A stretch of 64,000 bases of DNA, taken from positions 137,721 through 201,720 of the forward strand of contig JAXDJH010000022.1 in assembly GCA_034663635.1 (NCBI GenBank), in the 5' to 3' direction. Position numbers and translations under genes: made by a program. Origin of the DNA: JAXDJH01 sp034663635. Lineage in GTDB: Bacteria; Actinomycetota; CADDZG01; WHSQ01. Positions 1 through 12,887 of this stretch are shown one piece after another. A model generated the notes under the pieces. It did no database searches and had not been told where the DNA came from. It saw nothing but the letters and a program-made list of their open reading frames with translations. Position 1 is the first letter of the stretch. The number at the start of each line of letters is the position of its first letter.

Positions 1-197
1 CGCATCGTGAGCGCGTACTCGAGGCACTCCTGTTTGACCACGCAGGTCGCGCAGATCGCCTTGGCTTGATCTTCCCTGGCTCGCCGGTCGGCCGGGGCCT
101 CGTTGTCGTCGAGCCCGAAGAACAGCACGGAGGGGTAGGGGAGGCAAGCGGCGCGTTCGCGCCACTCCAGGTCGCCGGACACCGGTGCATCTCCCAT
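1..197 (-). CDS. whiB: WhiB-family iron-sulfur transcription factor (partial, runs off the left edge)
   Basis: Read on the minus strand from an ATG at 197, the 65 visible residues contain the four WhiB cysteines at 18, 49, 52 and 58 (the later three as C-x2-C-x5-C), which bind a [4Fe-4S] cluster in this actinobacterial family. Residues 11-16 (EWRERA) and the acidic stretch after Cys18 are typical of the N-terminal half. The C-terminal DNA-binding part lies outside the window. It is divergent from the phosphomannomutase gene; in Mycobacterium whiB2 sits near manB, so a WhiB2-like role in division or development is an inference from position only. No clear Shine-Dalgarno precedes the ATG. Confidence 0.9.
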   Translation of the reverse strand, partial: MGDAPVSGDLEWRERAACLPYPSVLFFGLDDNEAPADRRAREDQAKAICATCVVKQECLEYALTM

Positions 198-268
198 CTG
201 GATAGATGGTCCCAGGCAACCTCAGGTAGGTCAACGTTTTTCGGCCTGGGGCCCTGGGCGCTCACAAC

Positions 269-274
269 TAGGAT
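269..274 (+). promoter_or_regulatory. -10 element TAGGAT for leaderless manB
   Basis: TAGGAT lies exactly six bases upstream of the manB ATG, the spacing seen at many genes in this window. A transcript from here would start at or next to the ATG. No convincing -35 hexamer is visible. Confidence 0.5.
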
Positions 275-280
275 GCCGCG

Positions 281-1624
281 ATGCCCACCGACTTCGACAA
301 GATCTTCAAGGCTTACGACGTCCGGGGGGTCTACCCGGACGAGCTCGACGAGGCCGGGGCGGCTCGGATAGGTCACGCTTTCGCACGATTCGTTGGAGGC
401 GACAGGGTCATCCTCGGCCGGGATATGCGCATCTCGGGCGAGAGCCTGTCCAGGGCTTTCGCCGCCGGGGCTGTGGCGGCCGGAGCCGAGGTAGTCGATC
501 TTGGGCTCGTTTCCACCGACGCGCTCTACTACGCCTCCGGCGTGATGGACATGCCGGGAGCGATGTTCACGGCCTCGCACAACCCGCCTAAGTACAACGG
601 CCTCAAGGTGTGCAAGGCCAAGGCCGCGCCGATAGGGGAGGACTCCGGCCTCCAGGAGATCAAGAAGGCGGCGGCCTCGACCGAGCTCGACCGGTTCCCG
701 GAGGTGGACCCCGTCAAAGAGGAGATCCTCGAGCGATACGCAGCGCACTGCCGGGGCTTCGTCGATGAATCCGTGTTGAGGCCTCTGAAGGTCGCGATCG
801 ACGCGGGCAACGGGATGGCCGGAAAGACCGTTCCGCTTGTGTTCGATGAATTGCCTTTCGAAGTGACTCCACTCTTCTTCGAACTCGACGGAACCTTCCC
901 GAACCATCTCGCCAACCCGATCGAACCGGCCAACCTCGTCGACCTTCAGAAGGCCGTGGCGGAGCACGGATGTGACGTCGGCATCGCGTTCGACGGGGAC
1001 GCCGATCGGATGTTCTTGGTCGACGAGCGGGGAGAGCTGATCTCCGGTTCGACGACGACGGCGATGGTGGCAGCACGTCTGCTCAAGAAGAACCCGGGCG
1101 AGAAGATCCTCTACAACCTGATCTGTTCGTGGGCGGTCAAGGAAGTGATCGAGGAGAGTGGCGGCGTCCCGATCCGCACGCGGGTCGGGCACTCGTTCAT
1201 CAAAGAGATCATGGCCGAGACGGGAGCCATCTTCGGCGGTGAGCACTCCGGTCACTACTACTTCCGCGACAACTTCAGAGCTGATTCCGGGATGATCGCC
1301 GCCCTCCTTGTTCTCGAAGCGATGTCCGAGGCCGGCGTCCCCCTGTCGAAAACGGTTGAGCCGTACGAGCGCTACTACCAATCCGGCGAGATCAACTCTG
1401 AGGTCACCGATCAGGACGGAACCCTGAAGACGCTCGCCGAGCGCTATTCAGACGGCAAGCTGGACTGGACCGATGGATTGACCGTGGAATACGACGACTG
1501 GTGGTTCAACTGCCGTCCATCGAACACTGAACCGCTCCTGAGACTGAACCTTGAGGCTAGGACGCAGGATTCGATGGAACGCAAACGCGATGAAGTGCTT
1601 GCAGCCATCAGAGGAGAGAGATGA
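281..1624 (+). CDS. manB: Phosphomannomutase/phosphoglucomutase
   Basis: A 447-residue alpha-D-phosphohexomutase that interconverts hexose 6-phosphate and 1-phosphate for GDP-mannose and cell-envelope glycan synthesis. Visible motifs are the phosphoserine loop TASHNP with Ser99, the metal loop DGDADR near residue 240, the sugar-specificity loop GGEHSGHYYF, and the C-terminal phosphate-binding RPSNTEP. Length matches the family. The ATG has no Shine-Dalgarno but a -10 hexamer six bases upstream. Its stop overlaps the next start (ATGA). The neighbouring Trm112-like and sugar isomerase genes repeat the actinobacterial manB neighbourhood. Confidence 0.95.
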   Translation: MPTDFDKIFKAYDVRGVYPDELDEAGAARIGHAFARFVGGDRVILGRDMRISGESLSRAFAAGAVAAGAEVVDLGLVSTDALYYASGVMDMPGAMFTASHNPPKYNGLKVCKAKAAPIGEDSGLQEIKKAAASTELDRFPEVDPVKEEILERYAAHCRGFVDESVLRPLKVAIDAGNGMAGKTVPLVFDELPFEVTPLFFELDGTFPNHLANPIEPANLVDLQKAVAEHGCDVGIAFDGDADRMFLVDERGELISGSTTTAMVAARLLKKNPGEKILYNLICSWAVKEVIEESGGVPIRTRVGHSFIKEIMAETGAIFGGEHSGHYYFRDNFRADSGMIAALLVLEAMSEAGVPLSKTVEPYERYYQSGEINSEVTDQDGTLKTLAERYSDGKLDWTDGLTVEYDDWWFNCRPSNTEPLLRLNLEARTQDSMERKRDEVLAAIRGER

Positions 1625-2517
1625 AACAGACGTTGGATCTCGGGGATGGCCGACGCGCGTCGTATTCGGTGATGGGCGAAGGCGATCCGATGTTGATGTT
1701 CGTGGGTGGCCCAGGATTCGCGGCCGACATGCTCGTGGCATTCGCGGAACTGATTCGCGATCGATTCCGGATCTACATGATCGATCCCCATGGATCGGGC
1801 GAATCCACGCCCCCAACCGACCCCGCCGACTACTCCGCCGAAGGTCATGCACGTTTCTACAACGATGTCCGTCGTGTTTTGGGTCTCGACGAAGTGAGCA
1901 TCGCGGGGCATTCATTCGGTGCGGTGACAGCATTGACCTACGCGGCCCTCTTTCCCGTCGGCACCAAGCGATGCATAGCGTCCGCCCCCCTTGCGATCGG
2001 AACCGACATCGACGAAGCCGCCGGAGGCGATGCAGCGGCCGAGATGGAACGTCTGCTGACCCGGCACGAGGGCGCGGAGTGGTTCCCTCAGGCAAAGACC
2101 GACTGGGAGACCTGGACGGAACGAGTCCTTGCGGCGAGCGACGTGGCCGAGATCGAGGGGATGTTCAACAACATCTTGCCGTTGTACACGGCTCACCCGG
2201 AGCAACCGGAAGTCTGGGCCCGTCTCGAGCTCGAGAAGCAGTACGTCAAAGCAGATCTCGCCGCGATCAAGGCTTGGGAGAGCGGGGGCTATCAAACGAT
2301 CGACCTCCGCCCGGTGGTGACCGAGATCAAGTGTCCGACGCTGATAGTCGCGGGCGAGCAGGATGTGATCTGCGGTCCCGCTCAAGCAAAGCTATTGGCC
2401 GACGTTCTGCCGGGGGCGACCGTCGAGCTGATCCCTAACTGCGGGCACATGTTCCACATCGAGGCGCCCGAGGACTGGCGGCGTATCGTCGTGGACTGGC
2501 TGGACGCAGGCAACTAA
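1621..2517 (+). CDS. Alpha/beta hydrolase, proline iminopeptidase-like
   Basis: A 298-residue alpha/beta-hydrolase-fold protein. The oxyanion region GGPGF lies near residue 29, the nucleophile elbow GHSFG places Ser98, AGEQD gives the likely acid, and NCGHMFH gives the catalytic His. GGPG before the nucleophile is typical of the proline iminopeptidase/S33 group, but the substrate cannot be told; esterases share this pattern. It overlaps manB by 4 bp and sits inside the sugar-phosphate operon, although nothing links it to that pathway. SD GAGGAGAG precedes the ATG. Confidence 0.85.
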   Translation: MKQTLDLGDGRRASYSVMGEGDPMLMFVGGPGFAADMLVAFAELIRDRFRIYMIDPHGSGESTPPTDPADYSAEGHARFYNDVRRVLGLDEVSIAGHSFGAVTALTYAALFPVGTKRCIASAPLAIGTDIDEAAGGDAAAEMERLLTRHEGAEWFPQAKTDWETWTERVLAASDVAEIEGMFNNILPLYTAHPEQPEVWARLELEKQYVKADLAAIKAWESGGYQTIDLRPVVTEIKCPTLIVAGEQDVICGPAQAKLLADVLPGATVELIPNCGHMFHIEAPEDWRRIVVDWLDAGN

Positions 2518-2537
2518 GGCAACCAGGAGGTCGGATC

Positions 2538-2704
2538 GTGGCGCTGGACCAACGATTGCTGGAGATCCTCATCTGCCCGAACTGTCATGGGGAGATCGAG
2601 TACATAGAAGCGGAACAAGTCATCGTCTGTCGCGGTGAGTGCAAGTACCGCTACCCCGTGAGGGACGACATCCCCGTGATGCTCATAGATGAGGCGGAGA
2701 AGCC

Positions 2705-2708
<4 letters not shown>
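2538..2708 (+). CDS. Trm112/YcaR-like small zinc-binding protein
   Basis: A 56-residue protein starting at GTG, with AGGAGG about eight bases upstream. It begins with LLEILICPNCHGE (CxxC) and continues through VCRGECKYRYPVRDDIPVML, the normal Trm112/UPF0434 pattern. Eukaryotic Trm112 activates methyltransferases; bacterial versions are poorly characterised. A similar small gene sits between the manB-type mutase and the SIS isomerase in other actinobacteria. The stop overlaps the isomerase GTG by 4 bp, so the two are translationally coupled. Confidence 0.85.
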
Positions 2709-5061
<2,353 letters not shown>

Positions 5062-5063
5062 AT

Positions 5064-5091
5064 CTGACCTGTCGCACCCTCTGACTACTTT
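5064..5091 (+). promoter_or_regulatory. Leaderless promoter for the comF-like gene
   Basis: CTGACC (5064-5069) and TACTTT (5086-5091) are separated by 16 bases, and the GTG start follows the -10 by exactly six bases. Confidence 0.45.
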
Positions 5092-5097
5092 CATGGG

Positions 5098-5703
5098 GTG
5101 CGGGCAGATCTTTCTTCGGTTCTCGGAACCGCGTGCTTCGGCTGCGGACGTCCGGGCGACCCGGCGTGCGCGGGTTGCCTGGAATCTTGTGCCCGCCCGG
5201 CTCCGGCTCCGGTTCCGAGCGGTGTGGATCGGCTACTCGCGCCATGGAACTACGAGGGCATCCCGCGCCGGCTCGTCCTTCATCTGAAGCTGGGTGCGTC
5301 GCGCTCATCGGTGACTCCACTTGTCTCGGGCATGGCGCGCGAGCTGGCGCGCTCCGGATCGCAGGCTGAAGCGATCGTTTGGGTCCCCGCTCGGCGCCGA
5401 GACATCCGGCGTCGAGGCTTCGATCATGCCGAGCTTCTCGCGCGCCATCTGGCCGCGCGAACCGGCCTTCCCGCGGTGCGCGCCCTGGTCCGAACCGGGC
5501 GTCAACCCGATCAGGCCGGTCTGTCTAGAACCCAAAGGGCCGTCAACCTCAAGAACGCGTTCCGCTCGATCCCTTCAGGCCACTCGAAGGTGGTCATTGT
5601 TGATGACCTCGTTACTACCGGAGCTACCGCATCGGCTTGCGCTCGGGCCCTTCGAGGCGCGGGCCACTCCGTGGTGGAGGTCATTTCGGCATGTAGAGCA
5701 TGA
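5098..5703 (+). CDS. ComF-family amidophosphoribosyltransferase-like protein
   Basis: A 201-residue protein with an N-terminal zinc ribbon (Cys13, Cys16, Cys24, Cys27) and a C-terminal type-I phosphoribosyltransferase domain carrying the PRPP loop VVIVDDLVTTGAT. The middle has the ComF signature VPARRRDIRRRGFDHAELLA. In transformable bacteria ComFC takes part in DNA uptake or processing; elsewhere the substrate is unknown. The GTG start is preceded by a -10 element at the leaderless spacing. No other competence genes are visible nearby. Confidence 0.88.
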   Translation: MRADLSSVLGTACFGCGRPGDPACAGCLESCARPAPAPVPSGVDRLLAPWNYEGIPRRLVLHLKLGASRSSVTPLVSGMARELARSGSQAEAIVWVPARRRDIRRRGFDHAELLARHLAARTGLPAVRALVRTGRQPDQAGLSRTQRAVNLKNAFRSIPSGHSKVVIVDDLVTTGATASACARALRGAGHSVVEVISACRA

Positions 5704-5765
5704 CAAACGGCTATTTCCGCCCCTGTTGGGACTAGGGGAGTACGTTGCTCGGGTAGTTTGAAAGA

Positions 5766-5785
5766 CCTAGGCACTAGTGCTTAGG
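5766..5785. promoter_or_regulatory. 20-bp near-perfect palindrome upstream of the response regulator
   Basis: CCTAGGCACTAGTGCTTAGG is palindromic except for one mismatched pair and lies about 75 bp before the response-regulator start. One arm contains CCTAAGCACTA, which recurs upstream of the RsbW-like gene at 37352. It could be a dimeric regulator site. Confidence 0.4.
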
Positions 5786-5858
5786 GATTTCTGAGTGGCC
5801 TTGTGACTACAATCCTGAGACCGGGGGCGAACCCGGCCTGAAGGAATAGAGGGGGACT

Positions 5859-6551
5859 GTGGCCGAGATCCAAGATTCATCCGCTTCCGACGACGCGATC
5901 AGGGTTCTGATCGTCGACGACCACGCCCTGTTCCGTCGGGGCCTGCAGATGGTTCTCGAGGGCGAGACGGACATCGATGTTGTCGGCGAAGCCAGCGATG
6001 GGCACGAGGCCATCGAGCGAGCCGAAGCAACCACTCCCGATGTCGTTCTGATGGACGTGCGGATGCCGAAGCGTTCAGGGATCGAGGCGACCCGGATGAT
6101 CAAGGACACGCTTCCTTCGACCAAGATCCTGATGCTGACGATCTCCGACGAAGAGGCCGACCTCTACGAGGCGATCAAAGCCGGAGCATCCGGCTACCTC
6201 CTCAAAGAGATCTCGATCGAAGAGGTTGCCGACGCGGTGCGGGCGGTTCAGCAGGGCCAGTCCCTCATCTCGCCGTCGATGGCCTCGAAGCTTCTCAACG
6301 AGTTCGCCGCGATGGTCAAGCGACGCGACGAGCGAACCCAGGTCCCCGGCCCTCGTCTTACGGAGCGTGAGCTCGAAGTGCTGAAGCTCGTCGCCAAGGG
6401 CCTTAACAACCGGGACATCGGGCAGGAGCTCTTCATCTCCGAGAACACGGTCAAGAACCACGTCCGCAACATCCTCGAGAAGCTGCACCTTCACTCGAGG
6501 ATGGAAGCCGTGGTCTACGCGGTCAGGGAGAAACTCCTAGACATCAAGTAG
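5859..6551 (+). CDS. NarL/FixJ-type response regulator
   Basis: A 230-residue two-domain regulator. The receiver domain (about 13-130) has the acidic pair in LIVDDH, phosphoacceptor Asp66 in VVLMDVRMP, and the conserved Lys in SGYLLKE. The C-terminal LuxR-type HTH (about 160-225) reads LTERELEVLKLVAKGLNN followed by the recognition-helix region ENTVKNHV. No histidine kinase is adjacent, so it is an orphan here. The GTG start is chosen because GAGGGGG sits just upstream. The palindrome at 5766-5785 may be its own target or that of another regulator. Confidence 0.93.
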   Translation: MAEIQDSSASDDAIRVLIVDDHALFRRGLQMVLEGETDIDVVGEASDGHEAIERAEATTPDVVLMDVRMPKRSGIEATRMIKDTLPSTKILMLTISDEEADLYEAIKAGASGYLLKEISIEEVADAVRAVQQGQSLISPSMASKLLNEFAAMVKRRDERTQVPGPRLTERELEVLKLVAKGLNNRDIGQELFISENTVKNHVRNILEKLHLHSRMEAVVYAVREKLLDIK

Positions 6552-6554
6552 TCC

Positions 6555-6577
6555 GCCCCGAGGCAGGATGCCGGGGC
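6555..6577 (+). terminator. Possible weak terminator hairpin
   Basis: GCCCCG (6555-6560) pairs with CGGGGC (6572-6577) just after the response-regulator stop. There is no U-run, so intrinsic termination is uncertain. Confidence 0.3.
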
Positions 6578-6618
6578 GTTACCCGTAGAGGCTCCCGACC
6601 CCGGATAATGGGTGGCTT

Positions 6619-9375
<2,757 letters not shown>

Positions 9376-9536
9376 TCACCCTCCAAGCGCGCTGGGTAGT
9401 CATTTGGACACTTTGCGCGCTGTACGGCCCCTTCAATCCCACGCTATGTAGTTGTTCGGTCGCGCTGTGTTTGGGTTCGTCGTTTGTTGGACATATCTCA
9501 CCTGTAACCAATCAACCCAAGCACAGGAGGAAAGTC

Positions 9537-10679
9537 ATGGTTGCAAGGCGGACGAGACTCGTAGGTCTGATCGCTGCATTGATAGCCCTCTGTCTGTACG
9601 CGGTCGCTCCAGCGGCGCTGGCAGGGATCGCTACCGACCCCAAGGGTGAGAACAGCGCCCCGGGACAAGAGAAGAAAAACGACGCCTCGCAGGAACAGAG
9701 CTCGTCGTCGACCGATTCCGGCGATAAGGACGGGGACGCCGACAGCGACCCCAACACCGCGTACAACGAGGACAACGACACCAACGACGGTGGCACTCCG
9801 AACAACCAACCCGACGAGGGCGACAACCAGCACCCGTCCGGCAAGGACCGCTCGGTAGAGAACGGCGGTTCCGGGAACCAGGGCAAGTCCGAATCACACC
9901 CTGACGACTCCAAGGGTCCCATGCGCTGTGAGGGAACCTGCGGCGAGGCCGACAAGCCCAACGGTGGCGGCGGCACGGACAAGGCCGACCAGGACGGAAA
10001 CAACGGTTGCGGCAACGACGACGACTTCGACGACGACAACAACGGTTGGTGTGGCAAGCCCAAAGACAAGGACACCGAGCAGCCTCCGACGACTTGTCCC
10101 GCAGGCACCGAGATGCACGGCAACAAGTGCGAGACGCCTCCGCCCACCACGTGCCCCGCAGGCACGGAGATGCACGGCAACAAGTGCGAGACGCCTCCGA
10201 CCCAGACCTGCCCGGCCGGCACGACGATGGGCACCAACGGTCAGTGCACCACGCCTCCTGTCGACAACACCTGCCCGGCAGGAACGACCATGGGAACCAA
10301 CGGTCAGTGCACCACGCCTCCGACGCAGACCTGTCCCGCAGGCACGATCATGGGAACCAACGGTCAGTGCTCCACGCCTCCGCTTGTCGAAGGCGAGATC
10401 ATCGACCGCTGTGACAGCTTCCTCATGGGACCGATCGATGTCTGCCGCCCCGCTCCGGGCGTCGGACCCACTGAGGACACCACTCAGCCCGCTCCCGACT
10501 CTGTCTTGGGCGAGCGCATCACTCGACCGGTAGTGGCTCCTGCTGCGGTTGCTCCGGCAGCCGAAGAGCAAGGTGGAGTCCTTCCGTTCACTGGAGGCAA
10601 CGTTGTCCCGCTCGTGGTAATCGGCCTCCTGTTGATCATCATCGGCGGGTTCGCTCTGAGATCCCGTTCGAACAGCTAA
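9537..10679 (+). CDS. LPxTG-anchored surface protein with five CPAGT repeats
   Basis: A 380-residue secreted protein. The start is the ATG at 9537 with AGGAGG upstream; it gives a clean signal peptide ending at ALAG. Residues about 35-180 are a low-complexity Asp/Asn/Gly/Lys-rich spacer. Residues about 185-282 are five tandem repeats of roughly 19-21 residues built on CPAGTxM with a second Cys and TPP linkers. The C-terminus has the sortase signal LPFTG, a hydrophobic segment and a basic tail. It is probably displayed on the cell wall; the paired cysteines could form disulfides. The function is not recognised. A longer reading frame extends upstream but lacks an initiation signal. Confidence 0.85.
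   Translation: MVARRTRLVGLIAALIALCLYAVAPAALAGIATDPKGENSAPGQEKKNDASQEQSSSSTDSGDKDGDADSDPNTAYNEDNDTNDGGTPNNQPDEGDNQHPSGKDRSVENGGSGNQGKSESHPDDSKGPMRCEGTCGEADKPNGGGGTDKADQDGNNGCGNDDDFDDDNNGWCGKPKDKDTEQPPTTCPAGTEMHGNKCETPPPTTCPAGTEMHGNKCETPPTQTCPAGTTMGTNGQCTTPPVDNTCPAGTTMGTNGQCTTPPTQTCPAGTIMGTNGQCSTPPLVEGEIIDRCDSFLMGPIDVCRPAPGVGPTEDTTQPAPDSVLGERITRPVVAPAAVAPAAEEQGGVLPFTGGNVVPLVVIGLLLIIIGGFALRSRSNS
10092..10382 (+). repeat. Five tandem CPAGT-coding repeats
   Basis: Five in-frame units of about 57-63 bp encode TCPAGTxM...C-TPP. The first two share EMHGNKCE; the last three share MGTNGQC. The two subtypes suggest separate local duplications. Confidence 0.85.
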
Positions 10680-10696
10680 ACGCTTAGAAACCAACG

Positions 10697-10723
10697 GAGG
10701 GGCCGGGAAACCGGCCCCTCTTT
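10697..10723 (+). terminator. Rho-independent terminator
   Basis: A perfect 10-bp stem (GAGGGGCCGG with CCGGCCCCTC) closed by a GAAA tetraloop and followed by TTT, 17 bp after the LPxTG gene stop. Confidence 0.85.
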
Positions 10724-10753
10724 CGCGTCCACGATGAATCGGTGGTGCGTAGT

Positions 10754-10759
10754 TACCCT
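10754..10759 (+). promoter_or_regulatory. -10 element TACCCT, leaderless spacing
   Basis: TACCCT is followed by six bases and then the ATG at 10766, supporting that start over the GTG at 10742. Confidence 0.5.
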
Positions 10760-10765
10760 GGCGCA

Positions 10766-11743
10766 ATGATTGGACCGAAAGTCCCTTTGCGCACCCGGAT
10801 CATCGTGCTCGGAGCAGTCGTCGTGTTGGGGGGCGCAACCACGATCTTCTTCTTGACGAAGCAAGAGCCGCCGGTCCCGGCGCTGACGGCTCAAACCATC
10901 GAGATGCCGGGCGAGCCTCAGGCGCTCGTCGTCGATCAAGACACTGTGTGGGCGACGATCGGTAGCGACAGCACACTCGTGCCCGTCGACATCGAAACGG
11001 CCGAGGTGGGAGATGCGATCAACCTTGGTGAGCTCCCCGGCGATGTTGAAGTCGCGGGAGGTCTCGTGTGGGTCGGCTTCATCGAGGGCACGACGATCCT
11101 TCGCGTCGATCCCGTTACCAAACAAGTCATCGGCGATGCCGAGGTGGGGCGAACGCCCCAGTCATTGGCCGCTGGTGCGGAGCAGCTTTGGGTTACATCG
11201 ATCGATGACGGGGAGTTGTGGCCGATCGACCTGACAACGGGGGAGCCCGGTTCGCCGATAAAGCTGAAGGAAGGCTTCCCCTCGGACGTGGCCGTGGGCT
11301 TCGGAAGCCTTTGGGTGAGCGATGTCGTCTCGGACGAAGTCATCCGAGTCGATGAGGTCACCGGCGATGTTCAGGCCCGCATCGATGTTGGAACGGCACC
11401 GACGTCCATCGCGGTTGGTGAAGGCTTCGTTTGGACCGCGAACTTCAACGATTCGACGGTCACGAAGATCGATCCCACCGCGAACGCGACGGTTGGTAAC
11501 CCGATCATCGTCGGCGGCGAAGCATCCGGGATCGCCACAGGCGAAGGATTCGTATGGGTGACGCGAGCGGATAGCGATTCGTTGATCCGGATCGATCCCG
11601 AGACCACCGAGTGGACGGGAGAGGTCTTCCAGGTCGGCGATTCTCCACACGGGGTAACCGTAGGCGCCGGCAGCGTATGGGTGGCGAACCAGGAAGGCCG
11701 GTCACTGTCGCGCTTCGATCTGACGACCAGCCGAAGCGAATAG
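10766..11743 (+). CDS. Membrane-anchored YncE/Vgb-like beta-propeller
   Basis: A 325-residue protein with a single N-terminal membrane segment (about residues 8-30), then an extracytoplasmic propeller of about six blades. Each blade carries the pattern G-x-x-WV followed by a variable loop and RIDP or similar (for example GFVWVTRADSDSLIRIDPET). This resembles YncE and virginiamycin-B-lyase-type propellers, where the fold is clear but function is often unknown. No catalytic residue can be assigned. It stands alone between a terminator and prfB. Confidence 0.8.
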   Translation: MIGPKVPLRTRIIVLGAVVVLGGATTIFFLTKQEPPVPALTAQTIEMPGEPQALVVDQDTVWATIGSDSTLVPVDIETAEVGDAINLGELPGDVEVAGGLVWVGFIEGTTILRVDPVTKQVIGDAEVGRTPQSLAAGAEQLWVTSIDDGELWPIDLTTGEPGSPIKLKEGFPSDVAVGFGSLWVSDVVSDEVIRVDEVTGDVQARIDVGTAPTSIAVGEGFVWTANFNDSTVTKIDPTANATVGNPIIVGGEASGIATGEGFVWVTRADSDSLIRIDPETTEWTGEVFQVGDSPHGVTVGAGSVWVANQEGRSLSRFDLTTSRSE

Positions 11744-11755
11744 TCTGCTGTCGCT

Positions 11756-12866
11756 ATGGATGACCTCACACCGCGCATAGAGACCATCGAAAGAACGCTC
11801 GCTCACGTCAAGGAGTACCTTTGACGTCGACCGAAAAAGCGCGCGCATAGACGAACTCAAAGAGCTTTCGGCGGCCCCCGACTTCTGGGACGATCAGAAC
11901 AACGCACAGAAAGCTATGGCGGAGATGTCGCGCCTAGGCGAGGACGTCAACGCCTACGAAGGTATGGCGAGCCGCATCTCCGACGCGAAGGTCCTGTGGG
12001 AACTCGCATCAGCCGAAGACGACGAGGCGACGGCCAAGGAAGCGGAGGCCGAGGTCGCAGCGATCGAAAAAGAGCTCTCGGGGCTGGAGGTCAGGGCGCT
12101 TCTCGGCGGCGAGTTCGATGACTCGCCGGCCATCCTCGAGGTGCACGCCGGTGAAGGCGGCACGGATTCCCAGGACTGGGCTGAGATGTTGCAGCGCATG
12201 TACGAGCGCTGGGCCGAGCGCAAAGGCCTGAAGCTCCAGCTCCTCGAGCTGACGCCCGGAGAGGAAGCCGGCGTCAAGAGCGCGACGATGATCGTGGAGG
12301 GCCGTCACGCCTACGGCCAGCTCGCCGCCGAGCGAGGGGTCCATCGGCTCGTTCGGATCTCGCCGTACGACGCGGCCAAGCGCAGGCACACCTCCTTCGC
12401 CTCGGTGGACGTCACACCCGAGGTGGAGGAGGACGTTGACATCGAGATAGGTCCAGACGACCTGCGGATCGACACTTATCGGTCGTCCGGCGCGGGCGGC
12501 CAGCACGTGAACGTGACGGACTCCGCAGTTCGGATCACCCACATCCCCACCAACACCGTCGTCGCGGTCCAGAACGAGCGCTCTCAGATGCAGAACCGTC
12601 AGGTCGCCATGAGGATCCTTAAATCTCGACTCCTCCAGAAGATGCGTGAGGAGCGTGAGGCCGAGATGGACGCGCTGAGGGGGGAGAAGCGAGAGATCGG
12701 CTTCGGCTCCCAGATTCGCTCCTACGTCCTGCACCCGTATCAGATGGTCAAGGACCACAGGACCGGGGTGGAGACCGGCAACGTCCAGGCGGTCCTGGAC
12801 GGGTCGATCGACCAGTTCATCGAAGCGGAGCTTCGACGCAAAGCATCCGAAGCAGGCCATACTTAG
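11756..12866 (+). CDS. prfB: Peptide chain release factor 2, with programmed +1 frameshift
   Basis: RF2 recognises UGA and UAA stop codons. The first frame encodes 22 residues from ATG 11756 to an in-frame TGA at 11822. After slipping +1 on CTT-T the second frame continues from GAC at 11823 to the stop at 12866, giving 369 residues, normal for RF2. The GGQ motif is in SSGAGGQHVN. The stop-recognition tripeptide, SPF in most RF2 proteins, reads SPY here. The frameshift provides the familiar autoregulation: low RF2 favours slipping. A gene caller that ignores the frameshift would start at 11916 and lose the N-terminus. Confidence 0.95.
11810..11825 (+). promoter_or_regulatory. Programmed +1 ribosomal frameshift site of prfB
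   Basis: An internal Shine-Dalgarno AAGGAG (11810-11815), three bases of spacer, then CTT TGA C (11819-11825). This matches the canonical bacterial prfB slippery site in order and spacing. Confidence 0.93.
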
Positions 12867-12887
12867 GGCGACCCGAGGAGGAGTGTC

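Noticed and set aside
10092..10382. Repeat array considered as a CRISPR
   Set aside because: The units are in-frame coding repeats with no unique spacers and no cas genes nearby.
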